This document shows positions 33,968-43,135 of a DNA stretch of 64,000 nt, one piece after another. Both the position numbers and the translations under genes were made by a program. The notes under the pieces were generated by a model that worked only from the letters and a program-made list of their open reading frames with translations, ran no database searches and had not been told where the DNA came from. The stretch is taken from contig CACEXM010000001.1 of NCBI GenBank assembly GCA_902563555.1, positions 124,001 to 188,000 on the forward strand, in the 5' to 3' direction. Positions within the stretch are counted from its first letter, which is position 1, and each line of letters opens with the position of its first letter. The DNA comes from an uncultured Pelagibacteraceae bacterium. GTDB lineage: Bacteria > Pseudomonadota > Alphaproteobacteria > Pelagibacterales > Pelagibacteraceae.

Positions 33968-34863
33968 TATTCATGTCCATCAGTATTAAAATTATAAATA
34001 CTTTCGTCTAAACTATTATATTTTTCATAATCCACAAGCTCGTATAACCTTTTTCTAGTTTGCATCTTATCTATAATATTGTTTTGGTGTCCATTTGCAT
34101 AAATGTCTCTTAATCCATCTTCAACATTTTTCATTGCTAATCTTTGAGTGGTGACTGGATAAATAACTATATTGTAACCAAATTGTTCTAATTCTTTAAA
34201 ATTAAACAACTTGGTTTTTCCAAATTCTGTCATATTCGCTAATAAATAGCATGTAAGCTCTTTTCTTACTTTTTCAAAATCTTTTTCATCATGTAAAGCT
34301 TCTGGAAAAATAATTTCAGCGCCAGCATCGACATAAGCTTTACATCTATCAATCATCTTATCTATTCCCTCTACACTTTTTGCATCTGACCTAGCTATAA
34401 TTTTAAAATTCTTATCTTTTCTAGCTGAAACACATTCTTTAATTTTTTTGACCATGGCATCAGTAGAAATCAGCTCTTTATTATCTAGATGACCACATCT
34501 TTTCCTTTCAATCTGATCTTCTATATGTACAGCTGAAATTCCAAATTCCTCAAAAGTTTCAATTGTTTCTTTACAAGATTTAAAACCTGTATCTATATCA
34601 ACAATAGTTGGAAGATTTGTAACTCTAGATATTAAATATGATCTTGTACTTACATCCTGTAGTGTTGTTAATCCAATATCAGGAAAACCAAGATCATTAG
34701 CCATAACACCACCTGAAATATAAACTGCATCATATCCAATTTCCTCGATAAGTTTTGCTGTTAAAGGATTATAAGCACCAGGAACTCTTAAAATTTTGTT
34801 TGATTTTAATTTCTTATCGAAATCTTCTCTTTTTTGATTTGGTTCTTTTTCAACGAAATGCAT
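33967..34863 (-). CDS. prpB: 2-methylisocitrate lyase
   Basis: Splits 2-methylisocitrate to pyruvate and succinate. The 298 residues carry VPGAYNPLTAKL, the metal-binding VDIDTGF, the active-site loop IERKRCGH with the catalytic Cys, and IARSDA. It is flanked and overlapped by prpD and prpC in one leftward operon. Confidence 0.92.
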   Translation of the reverse strand: MHFVEKEPNQKREDFDKKLKSNKILRVPGAYNPLTAKLIEEIGYDAVYISGGVMANDLGFPDIGLTTLQDVSTRSYLISRVTNLPTIVDIDTGFKSCKETIETFEEFGISAVHIEDQIERKRCGHLDNKELISTDAMVKKIKECVSARKDKNFKIIARSDAKSVEGIDKMIDRCKAYVDAGAEIIFPEALHDEKDFEKVRKELTCYLLANMTEFGKTKLFNFKELEQFGYNIVIYPVTTQRLAMKNVEDGLRDIYANGHQNNIIDKMQTRKRLYELVDYEKYNSLDESIYNFNTDGHE

Positions 34864-36365
34864 TAAAAAATTCCTTTTTTTAAGTTCCTCTTGAGCTTAC
34901 TTTTTTTCACTTCTATGTTCAATTTATCTAATTGACCTGATTTTAATTTTTTTAAATTCTGCGCTATTCTTAAGAACCTATCACTTTCTTCTTTAGTCAA
35001 AATATTTTCAGTTAAAGTTAAAAATTTGTTGATGTAGTCTTTTCTTTTAAAAGGACGTGATCCATAAGGATGTGCATCAGCTATATTTTGTTGTTCAGAA
35101 ATTTTTTTTCCATTTTTGAGAGTTATAACTACTCTTGCACCAAATGCTTTCTTTTTAGGATTTGGATCATGATATTTTTTAGTCCATTTCTTATCCTCAT
35201 GAGTTTTTATAGATTTCCAAATTTTTAATGTACTTTTTTTCTTTGCTCTTGCTTTAGTGTATGATCTTATGTGATGCCAACTACCGTCTTCTAAAGCTAC
35301 AGCAAAAATGTACATTATTGAATGATCTAAGGTTTCCCTGCTTGCGTTAGGATCCATTTTTTGAGGATCATTTGCACCAGTTCCAATTACATAATGAGTA
35401 TGATGACTAGTATAGATATCGATTTTTTTAATTAGACTTAGGTTTTGTACTCTCTTTTTAAGCTTTTTTGCCAAGTCAATTAACGCTTGGGATTGATATT
35501 CAGCTGAATATTCTTTTGTATAAGTCTCAAGTATTGCTTTTTTTACCTCACCTTTTTTTGGAAGCGGAACTTTATATAATGCTTTTTTGCCATCTAGTAT
35601 TCTGGCTATCACACTATCTTCACCCTCGTAGATTGGACTTGGAGCACCTTCTCCTCGCATAACTCTGTCCACAGCTTCTATTGCTAGTTTACCAGCATGA
35701 GCTGGTGCATACGCTTTCCAACTTGAAATCTCACCTTTCCTAGATTGTCTTGTTGAAATAGTAGTATGTAAAGCTTGTTGAACAGCTTGATAAATTGTTT
35801 CAGTGTTTAATTTAAGCATCGATCCTATTCCTGCAGCAACGCTAGGTCCTAAATGAGCAATATGATCAACTTTGTGTTTATGTAAACATATTCCTTTAAC
35901 CAAATTAACTTGTACCTCATAAGCTGTAATAATTCCTCTTAGAAGGTCCAATCCATTTTTTTTATTTTGTTGTGCAACACTTATTAATGGAGGAATATTA
36001 TCTCCAGGATGACTGTAATCTGCTGCTAAAAAAGTATCATGAAAATCAAGCTCTCTAACAGCTGTTCCATTTGACCATGCAGCCCATTCACAATCAAATT
36101 TTAATTTTCTGTTAACACCAAAAATTGTTGCACCACTTTTTCTAGTATGTTTTAAAGCCATTTCTCTAGATGAAACAACAGGTTTTCTATTTAGAGATGC
36201 GATTGCAACAGAGGCATTATCAATAATTCTGTTAATCACCATTTCTACTGCATCCTTATTTAACTTTACGTTATCGCTGGCTATTTCAGCAATTTTCCAG
36301 GCAAGTTGTTTTTTTTTAGGTAAGTAAGTTTTAGATGGGTAAACTTTTACTTTATGTAATATCAA
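34863..36365 (-). CDS. prpD: 2-methylcitrate dehydratase
   Basis: MmgE/PrpD-family enzyme of 500 residues ([15 protein letters not shown], the substrate loop in [40 protein letters not shown]). The start is TTG at 36365: AGGAG ends 6 bases before it, and no ATG occurs before the conserved fold begins. First gene of the methylcitrate operon, which lets the cell use propionate from DMSP, odd-chain acids or branched amino acids. Confidence 0.9.
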   Translation of the reverse strand: MILHKVKVYPSKTYLPKKKQLAWKIAEIASDNVKLNKDAVEMVINRIIDNASVAIASLNRKPVVSSREMALKHTRKSGATIFGVNRKLKFDCEWAAWSNGTAVRELDFHDTFLAADYSHPGDNIPPLISVAQQNKKNGLDLLRGIITAYEVQVNLVKGICLHKHKVDHIAHLGPSVAAGIGSMLKLNTETIYQAVQQALHTTISTRQSRKGEISSWKAYAPAHAGKLAIEAVDRVMRGEGAPSPIYEGEDSVIARILDGKKALYKVPLPKKGEVKKAILETYTKEYSAEYQSQALIDLAKKLKKRVQNLSLIKKIDIYTSHHTHYVIGTGANDPQKMDPNASRETLDHSIMYIFAVALEDGSWHHIRSYTKARAKKKSTLKIWKSIKTHEDKKWTKKYHDPNPKKKAFGARVVITLKNGKKISEQQNIADAHPYGSRPFKRKDYINKFLTLTENILTKEESDRFLRIAQNLKKLKSGQLDKLNIEVKKSKLKRNLKKGIF

Positions 36366-36419
36366 AATAACTCCTAATTATCGAGACTGTTTGTAATAGT
36401 TAAAAAAAAATAATCAATA

Positions 36420-37103
36420 TTAAAGATATTCTGATACTATTTTTTCAATACCCACAAAGTCTTTTATTAGGTGATTGTGGTAAATTTCAGTTGTATTTTT
36501 TTCGGTATATCCATCTTCAAGTAAGATAATAGGAATGTCTGCACCTTTGGCTGCATTTGCATCTGTTTCACTATCTCCAATCATCAATGATTTTTTTATA
36601 TTACCATTGAGTATTTCAATTACTGAAGTTAAATGCCTTGGATCAGGTTTACAATAATCAAAAGTATTATGACCAGCAACGTATTCAAAAAAATCATAAA
36701 TCCCTATTTTTTTTAAAAGATCAACGGCTAAATGTTCTTGTTTATTTGTACAAACTGCCATGGAAATATCATTTTTTTTTGACCATATTAAAAAATCTTT
36801 AACACCACTTATTAATGTACTCTCGTTAACTATATTTTTTCCATAGAAATCAATAAAATCTTTTACCATTTCTTTTTTAATTTTTTCATCTTGGACCTTT
36901 CCAAATTCCTTCTTAGCTTGCCCCCATATTGATCGCCCAAGCATTGCTCCAGCACCCTGTCCAACAAGATTTCTAATTTCCTCAGTAGATTTAGTGGGGA
37001 ACCCAAATTTATTCATAACATGATTGTGTGCTCTCATTAAATCTGGCGCTGTATCAACCAAAGTACCGTCTAAATCAAAGAGAATTGTAAATTTTTCTTT
37101 CAT
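36420..37103 (-). CDS. gph: Phosphoglycolate phosphatase-like HAD hydrolase
   Basis: The 227-residue HAD protein has motif I FDLDGTLVDTAPDLM, motif II VCTNKQ, and motif III KPDPRHL with GDSETDANAAKGADIP. The TAPDL segment and helical cap are typical of Gph, which removes 2-phosphoglycolate formed in DNA repair or by oxygenation. Related phosphatases cannot be excluded. It is upstream of prpD on the same strand, with a 54 bp gap. Confidence 0.85.
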   Translation of the reverse strand: MKEKFTILFDLDGTLVDTAPDLMRAHNHVMNKFGFPTKSTEEIRNLVGQGAGAMLGRSIWGQAKKEFGKVQDEKIKKEMVKDFIDFYGKNIVNESTLISGVKDFLIWSKKNDISMAVCTNKQEHLAVDLLKKIGIYDFFEYVAGHNTFDYCKPDPRHLTSVIEILNGNIKKSLMIGDSETDANAAKGADIPIILLEDGYTEKNTTEIYHNHLIKDFVGIEKIVSEYL

Positions 37104-37174
37104 ATTTAAAAGTATTTTTAAGAAATATTTTGTGAGTTAAGAAATATATATACATAATATAAAGAATTTGGAAG

Positions 37175-37798
37175 ATGAAACATATTGATTTAAAAAATTC
37201 TCAAATTAATTTAAGAAATAAATTTTTAAAATCAGGCGTAAAAATGATTGGTCCTGAAACAATTTTTTTTTCTAGTGATACTCAAATAGGCAAAAACGTA
37301 ACAATTGAACCTTATGTTGTTATTGGGTCTAAAGTAAAAATTGGAAATGATGTGCTCATTAAATCTTTTTCTCATCTTGAGTCATGCCAAGTTGAGAATA
37401 AAGTTGAGATTGGACCTTATGCAAGAATAAGACCAAATACAATTTTAAAAGAAGGTTCAAAAGTAGGAAATTTTGTAGAAGTTAAAAAAAGTGTAATTGG
37501 TAAAAAGTCAAAAGTAAATCATTTAACATACATCGGGGATAGTAAAATTGGTAAATCTGTGAATGTTGGCGCAGGAACAATTACTTGTAATTATGATGGA
37601 AAAAAAAAATATGTAACTAATATAAAAGATAAAGTATTTATAGGATCAAATTCATCGCTTGTAGCCCCAATAACTATTGGTGAAGAAAGTACAGTTGGAG
37701 CTGGTTCTGTTATAACAAGAAATGTAAAAAAAAAATCATTAGCTTTAACAAGAGGTGAACAAAAAGAAATTAAGAATTACAAAATTAGAAAAAAATAA
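37175..37798 (+). CDS. glmU: Stand-alone GlmU-type acetyltransferase (left-handed beta-helix) domain
   Basis: The 207 residues match only the C-terminal half of bifunctional GlmU. It opens with the linker helix (LRNKFLKSGVKMIGPE), then hexapeptide repeats with HLTYIGDSKIGKSVNVGAGTITCNYDG, the GlcN-1-P acetyltransferase active site. No uridylyltransferase half is present and no upstream remnant is visible: the ATG at 37175 is followed at once by the linker. It overlaps glmS (TAATG), which supplies GlcN-6-P. The uridylyltransferase step must be encoded elsewhere. Confidence 0.85.
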   Translation: MKHIDLKNSQINLRNKFLKSGVKMIGPETIFFSSDTQIGKNVTIEPYVVIGSKVKIGNDVLIKSFSHLESCQVENKVEIGPYARIRPNTILKEGSKVGNFVEVKKSVIGKKSKVNHLTYIGDSKIGKSVNVGAGTITCNYDGKKKYVTNIKDKVFIGSNSSLVAPITIGEESTVGAGSVITRNVKKKSLALTRGEQKEIKNYKIRKK

Positions 37799-39618
37799 TG
37801 TGTGGAATTATTGGAATTAATAGTAACAAGCCAGTATCATCAGCGATAATTAATTCATTAAAAAAATTAGAATACAGAGGTTACGATTCTGCGGGAATAG
37901 CTACTTTATCAAGTGGCTTGATCAATGAGATTAAATCTGAGGGTAGGGTAGATAATTTAGAAAAAAATTCACTTGTCCAAAAAATGGAGGGAACTATTGG
38001 CATCGGTCATGTCAGATGGGCAACACATGGAGTACCTAGTAGTTTGAATGCTCATCCGCATTCTTCACAGAATGTTTCAGTGGTACATAATGGAATAATT
38101 GAAAATTCAACTATACTTAAAAAATTTTTAATTGGTAAAGGGCATAAATTTAAATCTCAAACAGATACAGAAGTTATTGTTCATTTAATAACCGAACACT
38201 TAAAAAAAGAAAATATAATAAACTCTATAAAAAAAACCCTTAAGTTACTTCATGGAAGTTTTGCCTTAGGAATTATCTTTAAAGATCAACCAGATCTAAT
38301 TATAGGCGCAAGACGGGGCTCACCTTTAGCTGTCGGTTATGGTCCAAATGAAAACTATTTAGGTTCAGACTCTTATGCTTTGAAATCAATGACGAACAAA
38401 ATTACTTATCTAAACGATGGTGAATTTTGCGTGATTAAAAAAGATTTAGTAGAGTTTTTTGATGAGAAAGGAAAAAAAATAAACAAAAAAGTTTTAGAGT
38501 TATCGAGTGAAAACCAAAAATATGACAAAGGTGATTACAAACATTTCATGGCAAAAGAGATAGATGAACAACCAATGTCAATAAAAAATGGAATAAAAGA
38601 ATATTTGGATACAGCAAACAATGACATTAATATATTTAATTTTCCGTGGAAGGTCGAAGATATTTCATCTGTAACATTGATAGGATGTGGCACGGCATAT
38701 CATTCGTGTTTAATGGCTAAATATTGGTTTGAGGAATTAACTTCTTTAGATGTGAGTGTAGATATAGCTTCAGAATTTAGGTACAGGAAAAATAGATTTA
38801 AAAAAGATAATTTATACATTTTTGTATCACAATCAGGTGAAACTGCTGATACTTATGCGGCTTTAGATTTATGTAATAAAAATGGTATGAAAACTTGTGG
38901 CGTTGTTAATGTTATTGAGAGCTCAATAGCAAGAGACTCCAAATTTGTTTTACCAATTCATTGTGGTACTGAGATAGGTGTTGCTTCAACAAAAGCCTTT
39001 TTGGGTCAGATGTTGATATTATATATTCTTTCTTTAAAAATTGGATTAATTAGAGGAGATATTAACAAAAAAGAGTTTTCCAAAAAATTAAAGGAGTTAA
39101 AAAATTTACCAAAATTGTTAGAACAAACCTTATTGATAGATAATAAAATACATAATATTTCCAGCACTTTTAATGAAGCAAAAGGTTCTATGTTTTTAGG
39201 CAGAGGTTTTTCTTATCCGATAGCATTAGAGGGTGCATTAAAATTAAAAGAGTTATCCTATGTTCATGCTGAAGGTTACCCAGCAGGAGAAATGAAACAT
39301 GGACCTTTGGCTTTGATTGAGGAAGGAATGCCTGTTGTTGTGTTGGCGCCCAGAGATAATTACTACAAAAAAACTATTTCTAATATGCAGGAAGTTATAG
39401 CGAGAGGAGCAAAGGTTTTGCTAATTACCAATAAAAGTAAAGATGAAATATTTTCTGAAAATATTTGGGAAACTATTGAAGTTGAGACAGCTAATGAAGA
39501 CCTTTTGCCATTTCTTTTAACGATACCTTTACAAAAATTAGCTTATTATTCGGCATTAAAGAAAGGTTATGATATTGATAAGCCTAGAAATCTAGCCAAA
39601 TCAGTTACTGTAGAGTAA
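37798..39618 (+). CDS. glmS: Glutamine-fructose-6-phosphate aminotransferase
   Basis: Makes glucosamine-6-phosphate for peptidoglycan and LPS. The 606 residues begin MCGIIGINSN with the N-terminal nucleophile Cys of the glutaminase domain (LEYRGYDSAGIA, GHVRWATHG). Two SIS isomerase domains follow (TLIGCGTAYHS, FVSQSGETADT, MFLGRGFSYPIALEGALKLKE), and the chain ends DKPRNLAKSVTVE. The last 68 bp are repeated, with changes, at 39962-40029. Confidence 0.97.
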   Translation: MCGIIGINSNKPVSSAIINSLKKLEYRGYDSAGIATLSSGLINEIKSEGRVDNLEKNSLVQKMEGTIGIGHVRWATHGVPSSLNAHPHSSQNVSVVHNGIIENSTILKKFLIGKGHKFKSQTDTEVIVHLITEHLKKENIINSIKKTLKLLHGSFALGIIFKDQPDLIIGARRGSPLAVGYGPNENYLGSDSYALKSMTNKITYLNDGEFCVIKKDLVEFFDEKGKKINKKVLELSSENQKYDKGDYKHFMAKEIDEQPMSIKNGIKEYLDTANNDINIFNFPWKVEDISSVTLIGCGTAYHSCLMAKYWFEELTSLDVSVDIASEFRYRKNRFKKDNLYIFVSQSGETADTYAALDLCNKNGMKTCGVVNVIESSIARDSKFVLPIHCGTEIGVASTKAFLGQMLILYILSLKIGLIRGDINKKEFSKKLKELKNLPKLLEQTLLIDNKIHNISSTFNEAKGSMFLGRGFSYPIALEGALKLKELSYVHAEGYPAGEMKHGPLALIEEGMPVVVLAPRDNYYKKTISNMQEVIARGAKVLLITNKSKDEIFSENIWETIEVETANEDLLPFLLTIPLQKLAYYSALKKGYDIDKPRNLAKSVTVE

Positions 39619-39621
39619 TAG

Positions 39622-39650
39622 TTGTATTTACTAAACAAGATGTTTTTAAT
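39622..39650 (+). promoter_or_regulatory. Candidate promoter of the 11-residue-repeat gene
   Basis: TTGTAT at 39622-39627, a 17 bp spacer, and TTTAAT at 39645-39650; then AGGG at 39651-39654, 7 bases before the ATG at 39662. The repeat gene thus appears to have its own promoter directly after the glmS stop. Confidence 0.45.
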
Positions 39651-39661
39651 AGGGTCTTTCT

Positions 39662-39943
39662 ATGAAAATAATTACAAAAATAATATCTATTCTTTTATTC
39701 TTGATAGTTACAGCTTCAGCAAATCCTTTTGGTCCTGGATATTTTCAAAATACAAATCCTTTTGGACCAGGTTATGTGCAGCAAAGTAATCCTTTTGGAC
39801 AAGGCTACACTCAAAATTCAAATCCTTTTGGTCAGGGATATGTTCAAGATAGCAATCCTTTTGGCCAAGGTTATATACAAGACTCAAATCCCTTTGGTCC
39901 TGGATATGTACAAGATAAATCTGTTTTTGGTTTTGGAAACTAA
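39662..39943 (+). CDS. Secreted tandem-repeat protein (six 11-residue NPFGxGY repeats), unknown family
   Basis: The 93-residue product has a signal peptide (residues 1-20, ending TASA), then six exact-length repeats of consensus NPFG(P/Q)GYxQxS (residues 21-86), and a short end SVFGFGN. It has no Cys, few charges, and is rich in Asn, Gln, Gly, Phe and Tyr, a composition seen in amyloid-like, adhesive or phase-separating secreted proteins. I do not recognise a family. The third bases vary between repeats while the amino acids are kept, so the reading frame is selected. It lies between glmS and a second glmS 3' end, so it may be an acquired cassette. Confidence 0.7.
   Translation: MKIITKIISILLFLIVTASANPFGPGYFQNTNPFGPGYVQQSNPFGQGYTQNSNPFGQGYVQDSNPFGQGYIQDSNPFGPGYVQDKSVFGFGN
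39722..39940 (+). repeat. 33-bp in-frame tandem repeat
   Basis: Six 33-bp units (39722-39919) plus a degenerate partial unit to 39940. Each unit starts with AAT CC(T/C) TTT GG followed by a variable half. Because the unit is a multiple of three, other frames also stay open, which explains an overlapping spurious frame here. Confidence 0.9.
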
Positions 39944-39961
39944 TTAACTAATAAAAGTAAT

Positions 39962-40029
39962 CATTAAAAAAAGGATATGATATAGTTAAGCCTAGAAATT
40001 TAGCTAAGTCAGTTACAGTTGAATAATAG
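39962..40029 (+). pseudogene. Diverged duplicate of the glmS 3' end (21 codons plus stop)
   Basis: This 68-bp stretch aligns without gaps to 39554-39621, the last codons, stop and next three bases of glmS. There are 10 differences. In frame it reads LKKGYDIVKPRNLAKSVTVE then TAA, against LKKGYDIDKPRNLAKSVTVE in glmS: nine changes are synonymous and one is Asp to Val. No homology extends to either side. The fragment has no start and is not a gene. The synonymous pattern means it evolved as part of a working glmS before it came to rest here. Confidence 0.88.
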
Positions 40030-40032
40030 TCT

Positions 40033-40857
40033 GTGAAAATAAACTTTACCAAAAAACCTAATTTTTGGCATATAGCCTCTGTCGCGCGCAATAAAAACGT
40101 AAATGATTATGAAATTTTAAACCAAGCTTTTGAACAAGATGTATTTGAAGAAGAAAATAAAATATTTTTAAAGAAATTTATTGATTGTTTTAAAAATGTT
40201 AAGAATATTAATTCACAACTTTATCAAGATGTATTTGCATCATTTGTTATTGGAAACCAGTTTGATAAAACATTTTTAGAATTTGGTGCGACAGATGGTT
40301 TAGAATTGTCTAATTCATTTATGCTTGAAAATACTTTAAATTGGAGTGGTGTTTTATCTGAACCAAGTCCACAATGGCATGAAGTATTAAAAGAAAACAG
40401 AAAATATACGAAAATTATAAAAAAATGTATTTGGTCAGAGAGTGGAAAAATTTTAGATTTTTTTATGTCAGATAGAGGTAATTTTTCTACTTTAAACGAA
40501 TTTATTGATAGTGATAAGTATTCTATGCCATTGAATACTGAATCAAGAAAAAAAGCTGGTAAGTTGATAACTGTAGAAACAATATCGTTAAATGATGTAA
40601 TTAAAGAATATTTTAATAATATATCACCATCATATATTTCAATTGATACTGAGGGGTCTGAATTTAAAATTTTAGAGTCTTTTAATTTTGAAAATTATAG
40701 ACCAAAAGTTTTTACAGTTGAGCATAATTTCACTGAATTACAAAGTAAAATTGATGAATTGATGGTTTCAAAGAACTATCAAAGAATATTTAGAAAGCTA
40801 ACAAGTTTTGATGCATGGTATGTATCTAAAGAAGCATTAAATGAATTAGATTTTTAG
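40033..40857 (+). CDS. FkbM-family methyltransferase
   Basis: The 274-residue protein begins at a GTG (40033), four bases after the glmS-like scar. SAM-binding motif I is FLEFGATDGLELSNSF, followed by GVLSEPSPQW and the FkbM-type YISIDTEGSEFKILESF and VFTVEHNFTE. Such enzymes methylate sugars or small molecules, often in surface-polysaccharide clusters. Substrate unknown. Its position just after a recombination scar makes recent acquisition possible. Confidence 0.8.
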   Translation: MKINFTKKPNFWHIASVARNKNVNDYEILNQAFEQDVFEEENKIFLKKFIDCFKNVKNINSQLYQDVFASFVIGNQFDKTFLEFGATDGLELSNSFMLENTLNWSGVLSEPSPQWHEVLKENRKYTKIIKKCIWSESGKILDFFMSDRGNFSTLNEFIDSDKYSMPLNTESRKKAGKLITVETISLNDVIKEYFNNISPSYISIDTEGSEFKILESFNFENYRPKVFTVEHNFTELQSKIDELMVSKNYQRIFRKLTSFDAWYVSKEALNELDF

Positions 40858-40927
40858 CAATTTTTTAAATATTTTACTTCTAAGTTGATTACTAATAAAA
40901 CTCTGATACAACAATCTTAGGTTGAAT

Positions 40928-42307
40928 ATGAAAAATTGGAAAATTAATAGTTGGAGAAAGTATCCGGTAAAACACATTCCGGATTATTCTAATAAGAAGG
41001 AATTGGAACAAGTGTTAGGTAAAATAAAAAATTTTCCACCACTTGTTTTTGCTGGTGAAACAAGACACTTAAAACAACAACTTGCTGAGGTAGTAGATGG
41101 TAAAGCTTTTTTACTTCAGGGAGGAGATTGTGCAGAGAGTTTTGCTGAATTTAATCCAGATAATATTAGAGATACATTCAAACTAATTTTGCAAATGTCG
41201 TTGGTTTTAACTTATTCAGCATCACTTCCAGTAATCAAACTTGGAAGAATAGCAGGACAGTTTGCTAAACCAAGAAGTGCACCGACTGAAAAACAAGGAA
41301 ATTTAGAACTTCCAAGCTACTTAGGTGATAATGTAAATGGTATTGAGTTTAATAAAAAAGCAAGAGAGCACGATCCAAAAAGACTTTTTAGAGCTTACTC
41401 ACAATCTGCATCAACTTTGAACTTGTTAAGGGCATTTTCAAAAGGAGGTTTTGCAGACTTAAATAAAGTTCATTTATGGAATTTAGATTATATCAAAAAA
41501 AGTCCGCAAGCTAAGAAATTTAAAGATTTAGAAGACAAGATTGCTGATGCATTGGCTTTTATGTCAGCGTGTGGAATTACTTCAGACTTTAATAACAGAT
41601 TATATACAGTTAATTTTTGGACATCACATGAGGCTTTACATCTACCTTTTGAGGAAAGTATGACAAGAATTGATTCCACAACTGGAGAATACCACGATAC
41701 ATCTGCACACTTTGTGTGGATTGGTGATAGAACTCGACAGTTAGATGGGGGTCATGTTGAATTTTGTAGAGGTATAGAAAATCCAATAGGAATAAAATGT
41801 GGGCCTACAAGTAAACCAGAAGAAATAGTAAAAATTTGTAACTTAATAAATCCAAAAAATGAAAAAGGTAAAATTACTCTTATCTCAAGATTTGGACACG
41901 ACTCAGTTGAAAAATTTTTACCAAAACTCGTAAGAACCATTAAGAAAGAAGGTTTGAACGTAATTTGGTCGTGCGATCCAATGCATGGAAACACAATCAA
42001 ATCTACAACTGGATTTAAAACTAGACCATTTAACAGGGTTTTAAAAGAAGTAAGAGATGTATTTGCAGTTCATCAAAGTGAGGGTTCGTACGCAGGAGGC
42101 TTACATATTGAAATGACTGGTCAAAATGTGACTGAATGCACAGGTGGTGCAAGAAAAATTTCTGATGCTGATTTATCAAGCAGATACCACACCCATTGTG
42201 ATCCTAGGCTTAATGCAGATCAAGCCTTAGAATTAGCATTTTTAATATCAGATGAGATTAAAAAGAATAGCAGCTATTCGAAAAATTCTATTCAAGTGGC
42301 ATCTTGA
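40928..42307 (+). CDS. Class II 3-deoxy-7-phosphoheptulonate (DAHP) synthase
   Basis: First enzyme of the shikimate pathway (PEP plus erythrose-4-P). ATG at 40928 is preferred over the TTG two codons earlier; this gives 459 residues. Plant/actinobacterial-type class II landmarks are NSWRKYPVKHIPDY, the metal-ligand Cys in LLQGGDCAESFAEF, KLGRIAGQFAKPRS, EFCRGIENPIGIKCGP, and CDPMHGNT. No regulatory ACT or chorismate-mutase domain is attached. Confidence 0.92.
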   Translation: MKNWKINSWRKYPVKHIPDYSNKKELEQVLGKIKNFPPLVFAGETRHLKQQLAEVVDGKAFLLQGGDCAESFAEFNPDNIRDTFKLILQMSLVLTYSASLPVIKLGRIAGQFAKPRSAPTEKQGNLELPSYLGDNVNGIEFNKKAREHDPKRLFRAYSQSASTLNLLRAFSKGGFADLNKVHLWNLDYIKKSPQAKKFKDLEDKIADALAFMSACGITSDFNNRLYTVNFWTSHEALHLPFEESMTRIDSTTGEYHDTSAHFVWIGDRTRQLDGGHVEFCRGIENPIGIKCGPTSKPEEIVKICNLINPKNEKGKITLISRFGHDSVEKFLPKLVRTIKKEGLNVIWSCDPMHGNTIKSTTGFKTRPFNRVLKEVRDVFAVHQSEGSYAGGLHIEMTGQNVTECTGGARKISDADLSSRYHTHCDPRLNADQALELAFLISDEIKKNSSYSKNSIQVAS

Positions 42308-42346
42308 TCTATTGCTTTAAATCGTAAGATTGTTAGATATTAATTT

Positions 42347-43084
42347 ATGAATCCTAAAGAAAAAATAAAATTTATATCAAACTGGATCAAATCATACGTA
42401 GATCAAATGCCATCTAAAGCTCAAGCTTTAGTAATTGGTATATCAGGAGGAATCGACTCATCTGTATCAAGTACATTAAGCGCAATGACAGGCTTAAAAA
42501 CTATTGTTTTGACTATGCCTATAAAGCAAATCGAAAGCCAACATGATTTAAGTTTAAAACATCAAAAATGGTTAGTTAAAAATTTTAAGAATGTAGAGGC
42601 TCATACTATAAGTTTAGATAAATTATTTGAAACATTTTCATCAACATTAGATAAATTTGATAACGAACACGGATTTGCAAATTCAAGAGCAAGATTGAGA
42701 ATGACAACCCTTTATCAAGTTGCAGCAGCTAATAAAGGAATAGTTGTTGGAACAGGTAATAAAGTAGAAGACTTTGGAGTTGGATTTTATACAAAATATG
42801 GAGATGGAGGTGTTGATATTTCACCAATAGCAGATTGTAATAAAACTGAAGTTTGGGAAATTGGAAAAGAACTTGGAATTTCACAAGAAATTATTGATGC
42901 TGCTCCAACGGATGGTCTTTGGGATGATGGAAGAACTGACGAGGGTCAGTTAGGTTTTGATTATCAAGCCTTAGAAGATGCAATGAAGAATCCTAATTCT
43001 CCACATAAAGCAGAATACGAAAAAATTAGAAAACAAAATATGCATAAAATGGAGCCTATTCCAGTATGCAAAATTCCTAGTTAA
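42347..43084 (+). CDS. nadE: Ammonia-dependent NAD+ synthetase
   Basis: Converts deamido-NAD to NAD with ATP and ammonia. The 245-residue protein has the PP-loop VIGISGGIDSSVSS, GTGNKVEDFGVGFYTKYGDGGVDISPIAD, and the flexible loop with PTDGLWDDGRTDE. It lacks the N-terminal nitrilase (glutaminase) domain, so free ammonia is the likely donor. Confidence 0.93.
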   Translation: MNPKEKIKFISNWIKSYVDQMPSKAQALVIGISGGIDSSVSSTLSAMTGLKTIVLTMPIKQIESQHDLSLKHQKWLVKNFKNVEAHTISLDKLFETFSSTLDKFDNEHGFANSRARLRMTTLYQVAAANKGIVVGTGNKVEDFGVGFYTKYGDGGVDISPIADCNKTEVWEIGKELGISQEIIDAAPTDGLWDDGRTDEGQLGFDYQALEDAMKNPNSPHKAEYEKIRKQNMHKMEPIPVCKIPS

Positions 43085-43135
43085 TCAATTAGATTAACAA
43101 ATCATCAAATAAGGTATATTTCTTAATCAAGTGAA

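Noticed and set aside
39722..39940. Regular repeats resembling a CRISPR array
   Set aside because: The units are contiguous 33-bp coding repeats without unique spacers, and they encode in-frame 11-residue repeats.
39729..39947. Second open frame of 72 codons through the NPFG repeat gene
   Set aside because: The 33-bp repeat is a multiple of three, so other frames stay open by repetition. This frame lacks a signal peptide and has no ribosome-binding site, and the synonymous variation between units supports the other frame.
39619..40032. Tn7-like element at the glmS end
   Set aside because: The glmS location fits the Tn7 target, but no tns genes, terminal repeats or target-site duplication are visible in 400 bp; only the glmS-tail copy remains.
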